This document shows positions 62,183-64,000 of a stretch of 64,000 nt of DNA, in pieces. The translations under genes and the position numbers were made by a program. The stretch spans positions 124,001 to 188,000 of the forward strand of contig NZ_SMOK01000027.1 in the NCBI RefSeq assembly GCF_004353925.1. The letters run 5' to 3'. Source of the stretch: Pseudomonas sp. H9 (GTDB taxonomy: Bacteria > Pseudomonadota > Gammaproteobacteria > Pseudomonadales > Pseudomonadaceae). The notes under the pieces were generated by a model. That model was not told the origin of the DNA. It ran no database searches and worked only from the letters and a program-made list of their open reading frames with translations. Positions within the stretch are counted from its first letter, which is position 1; every line of letters starts with the position of its first letter.

Positions 62183-62273
62183 AACGGGGCGCATTAAAAG
62201 GCTTTTTCAGGGTTACGTCAAACTTTTTTTGAAAATTTTTTAAATTAATTCCGTCGCTTACGTTTTTCGGGGG

Positions 62274-62546
62274 TTATTCGCTAGGCGGAACGTAGCCTTC
62301 GGCCTTTTCGAATTCCTGGCCGGAGAAGAACTTGTCCATCTCGCCCTGGAGGAATTTGCGGTCCTCGGCGTTCATCATGTTCAGGCGCTTCTCGTTGATC
62401 AGCATGGTCTGCTCTTTCTGCCAGTCGGCCCAGGCCTTCTGCGAGATGTGCTCGAAGATGTCCTGGCCTTTGGCGCCTGGGTACGGTGGACGGTCCAGGC
62501 CTGGCAGTTCTTCTTTGTACTTGCGGCACATTACGGTGCGGGTCAT
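62274..62546 (-). CDS. yggX: Fe(2+)-trafficking protein YggX
   Basis: A 90-residue protein in oxidative defence and iron–sulfur cluster upkeep; MCRKYKEELPGLDRPPYPG and the conserved cysteine near residue 7 are diagnostic. It overlaps mutY by 4 bp and is followed by tRNA-Phe on the same strand. The mutY–yggX order is conserved in gamma-proteobacteria. Confidence 0.96.
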   Translation of the reverse strand: MTRTVMCRKYKEELPGLDRPPYPGAKGQDIFEHISQKAWADWQKEQTMLINEKRLNMMNAEDRKFLQGEMDKFFSGQEFEKAEGYVPPSE

Positions 62547-63610
62547 CGCGGCTCTCCTGTAAGCAATACGTCGGCCGCGCGTTTCAGCAACTTTTTCACC
62601 GGGGCGGCAAGGCCCAGGCGCGGCGGGGTGGCGAGGTTATACCAGAGCCAGTCGGGCTCGACCACGTGCGCCCGGGTGTCATCGACCCGGACCAACCACG
62701 GCTCGATGGCCAGCTGGAAATGGCTGAAAGTGTGGGTCAGGCCATCAAGTGCCTGCTGTACGCCAAGGTTCAGGCCGTGCTGTTCAGCCAGGTCTTCAAG
62801 CTGATCCAGGCTGTCGAGTTCCGGCAGGCTCCACAAACCGCCCCACAGCCCCGTAGAGGGGCGACGGTACAGCAGAATGGAACCTTCACGGTTTGCCAGC
62901 AGTGGCATCAACGTGCGGCGCTGTGGCAGCTCTTTGCGCGGCTTGGGTATTGGGTAACGGATCTCCTGGCCAAGCATGTGCGCTTCGCAGCCGATTTGCA
63001 GCGGGCACAGCAGGCAACTGGGTTTGCTACGGGTGCACAGCGTGGCGCCCAGGTCCATCATCGCTTGGGTGTAGTGGTTGACGCGCTGGTGCGGCGTGTA
63101 GCGCTCGGCATTGGCCCACAGCGCTTTAGCCACCTTCGGTTCGCCCGGGTAGCCTTCCTGAGCGGTATAGCGGGCCAGCACGCGCTTGACGTTGCCGTCG
63201 AGGATCGGCGCCCGCAGGCCCATGCTGATGCTGGCAATCGCGCCAGCTGTGGACAAACCGATACCGGGCAGGTCGGTGAGCTTCTCGACATCACGCGGAA
63301 ACTCGCCGCCATACTGCTCGACGACGATCTTCGCGGTTTTTTGCAGGTTGCGCGCCCGGGTGTAGTAACCCAGGCCGGTCCACAGATGCAGCACTTCGTC
63401 TTCTGGCGCTGCGGCCAGGGCCTGCACGGTCGGCAAAGCCTCCATGAAGCGGCCGAAGTAGTTGAGCACCGTGCTCACCTGAGTCTGCTGCAACATGATC
63501 TCGGAAACCCACACCCGATACGGGGTAATGCCCTGTTGCCAGGGCAGGTCATGACGGCCGTTCCGGTCGTACCACTCCAGCACCGCGCTGGAAAACTGCT
63601 CGGGGCTCAT
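62543..63610 (-). CDS. mutY: Adenine DNA glycosylase MutY
   Basis: Removes adenine mispaired with 8-oxoguanine. 355 residues: catalytic Glu in SEIMLQQTQV, helix-hairpin-helix LTDLPGIGLSTAGAIAS with the catalytic Asp in ILDGNVKRV, the 4Fe-4S pattern C-x6-C-x2-C-x5-C in CTRSKPSCLLCPLQIGC, and a C-terminal Nudix-like domain recognising 8-oxoG. ATG overlaps the end of the AsmA-like gene. Confidence 0.97.
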   Translation of the reverse strand: MSPEQFSSAVLEWYDRNGRHDLPWQQGITPYRVWVSEIMLQQTQVSTVLNYFGRFMEALPTVQALAAAPEDEVLHLWTGLGYYTRARNLQKTAKIVVEQYGGEFPRDVEKLTDLPGIGLSTAGAIASISMGLRAPILDGNVKRVLARYTAQEGYPGEPKVAKALWANAERYTPHQRVNHYTQAMMDLGATLCTRSKPSCLLCPLQIGCEAHMLGQEIRYPIPKPRKELPQRRTLMPLLANREGSILLYRRPSTGLWGGLWSLPELDSLDQLEDLAEQHGLNLGVQQALDGLTHTFSHFQLAIEPWLVRVDDTRAHVVEPDWLWYNLATPPRLGLAAPVKKLLKRAADVLLTGEPR

Positions 63611-64000
63611 TTCTTGAACAGCCCCTTGAGCGCGTCTTTGACTTCTGGGCTCACCTTGTCACCTAACTTCTCGTCGATCTTGTCACTGAGTTTCTCGCTG
63701 ACTTTGTCGCCCGCAAGCTTGGCGGCGACTTTGCCCAGGCCGTCTTTGTCCAGACGGCAGGCCTTGGCGCCCAGCTCCAGCGGGCCACGGCAGCGCAATG
63801 GCAGTTCAAGGCCGACATAGCGTTCACCCACCTGGCAGGCCGGGTCGGGCATGTCGCGCTTGTCGCCTTCGACGATCACGCCCACCCGGTAGTCCATGCC
63901 CAGCACGCGCAGGTCGAGGTCGCCATGGCCATTGACACTCAGGCCGGGAATGCGGGCCTTGAGATCAGGGTTGGTAGCCACGCCATTACGCAGCACCAGG
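63607..64000 (-). CDS. AsmA-family protein, C-terminal part (truncated at window edge)
   Basis: The last ~131 residues of a longer minus-strand gene. Beta-strand-rich repeats (LRNGVATNPDLKARIPGLSVNGHG, DLDLRVLGMDYRVGV) followed by a charged helical tail (AAKLAGDKVSEKLSDKIDEKLGDK) ending in LFKK, as in AsmA/YhjG-like envelope proteins. The beginning lies beyond base 64000, so its full architecture cannot be judged. Overlaps the mutY start by 4 bp. Confidence 0.8.
   Translation of the reverse strand, partial: LVLRNGVATNPDLKARIPGLSVNGHGDLDLRVLGMDYRVGVIVEGDKRDMPDPACQVGERYVGLELPLRCRGPLELGAKACRLDKDGLGKVAAKLAGDKVSEKLSDKIDEKLGDKVSPEVKDALKGLFKK

Overview
The window reads as a chromosomal segment of a Pseudomonas of the P. 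putida group. Support for this is the high-GC, pseudomonad codon use, the gene order (gshA–thioesterase–tex–ompR–envZ–rimK–hslR–hslO–pckA, then fdh–nudE–cysQ–dctDB, then aguBA–OprE porin, then gabP–ppk2–yggX–mutY), and more than a dozen copies of a Pseudomonas-type REP/REPIN element with core GGAGCGGGCTTGCCCCGCG. No rRNA, phage, IS element or CRISPR array was seen. The left edge cuts ssuD and the right edge cuts an AsmA-like gene.

Layout. 1–2753: tail of the sulfonate-sulfur operon (ssuDCBF). 2800–5059: gshA with a co-transcribed TetR regulator. 5342–6640: a lower-GC alpha-oxoamine synthase gene interrupted by one in-frame amber codon. 6645–13227: tex with a thioesterase, the ompR–envZ envelope-stress system, and rimB–rimK (ribosomal protein S6 modification). 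13369–17546: hslR, hslO, pckA, a thioesterase and a glycine-zipper protein. 17764–21913: formate dehydrogenase-like oxidoreductase, its FdhD sulfurtransferase and a LysR regulator. 21998–25270: kbp-like LysM protein, a triple tandem REPIN, yrfG, nudE, cysQ and a thioesterase. 25267–31894: a DctB/DctD-like two-component system preceded in the same direction by the dTDP-rhamnose genes rfbBACD.

32090–41469 is an amine and outer-membrane block: a three-part fusion protein (kinase-like, degenerate M23-like, class III aminotransferase), aguB and aguA (agmatine to putrescine), a TonB-dependent siderophore receptor, and an OprE-type porin preceded by a likely small RNA or attenuator. 41536–50834 carries a GltB-like FMN protein, an MFS exporter, a LprI-like secreted protein, hldD (LPS heptose), a flavin monooxygenase and a PctA-like amino-acid chemoreceptor. 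50896–53862 is a small-gene region: a DUF6124 gene with a translationally coupled upstream ORF, an orphan RelB-like antitoxin cut short by a REPIN, tRNA-Thr, a small lipoprotein, and the mdtJI SMR pair behind a structured leader. 54102–64000: a basic amino-acid ABC transporter operon with a methyltransferase, gabP, ppk2, tRNA-Phe, yggX, mutY and the asmA-like gene.

Most genes are conserved housekeeping or physiology genes. The least ordinary parts are the kinase/aminotransferase fusion beside aguBA and a palindrome motif shared by both promoters, the putative RNA upstream of the porin, the mdtJI leader, the coupled upstream ORF before DUF6124, and REPINs that supply stop codons to at least three neighbouring genes.
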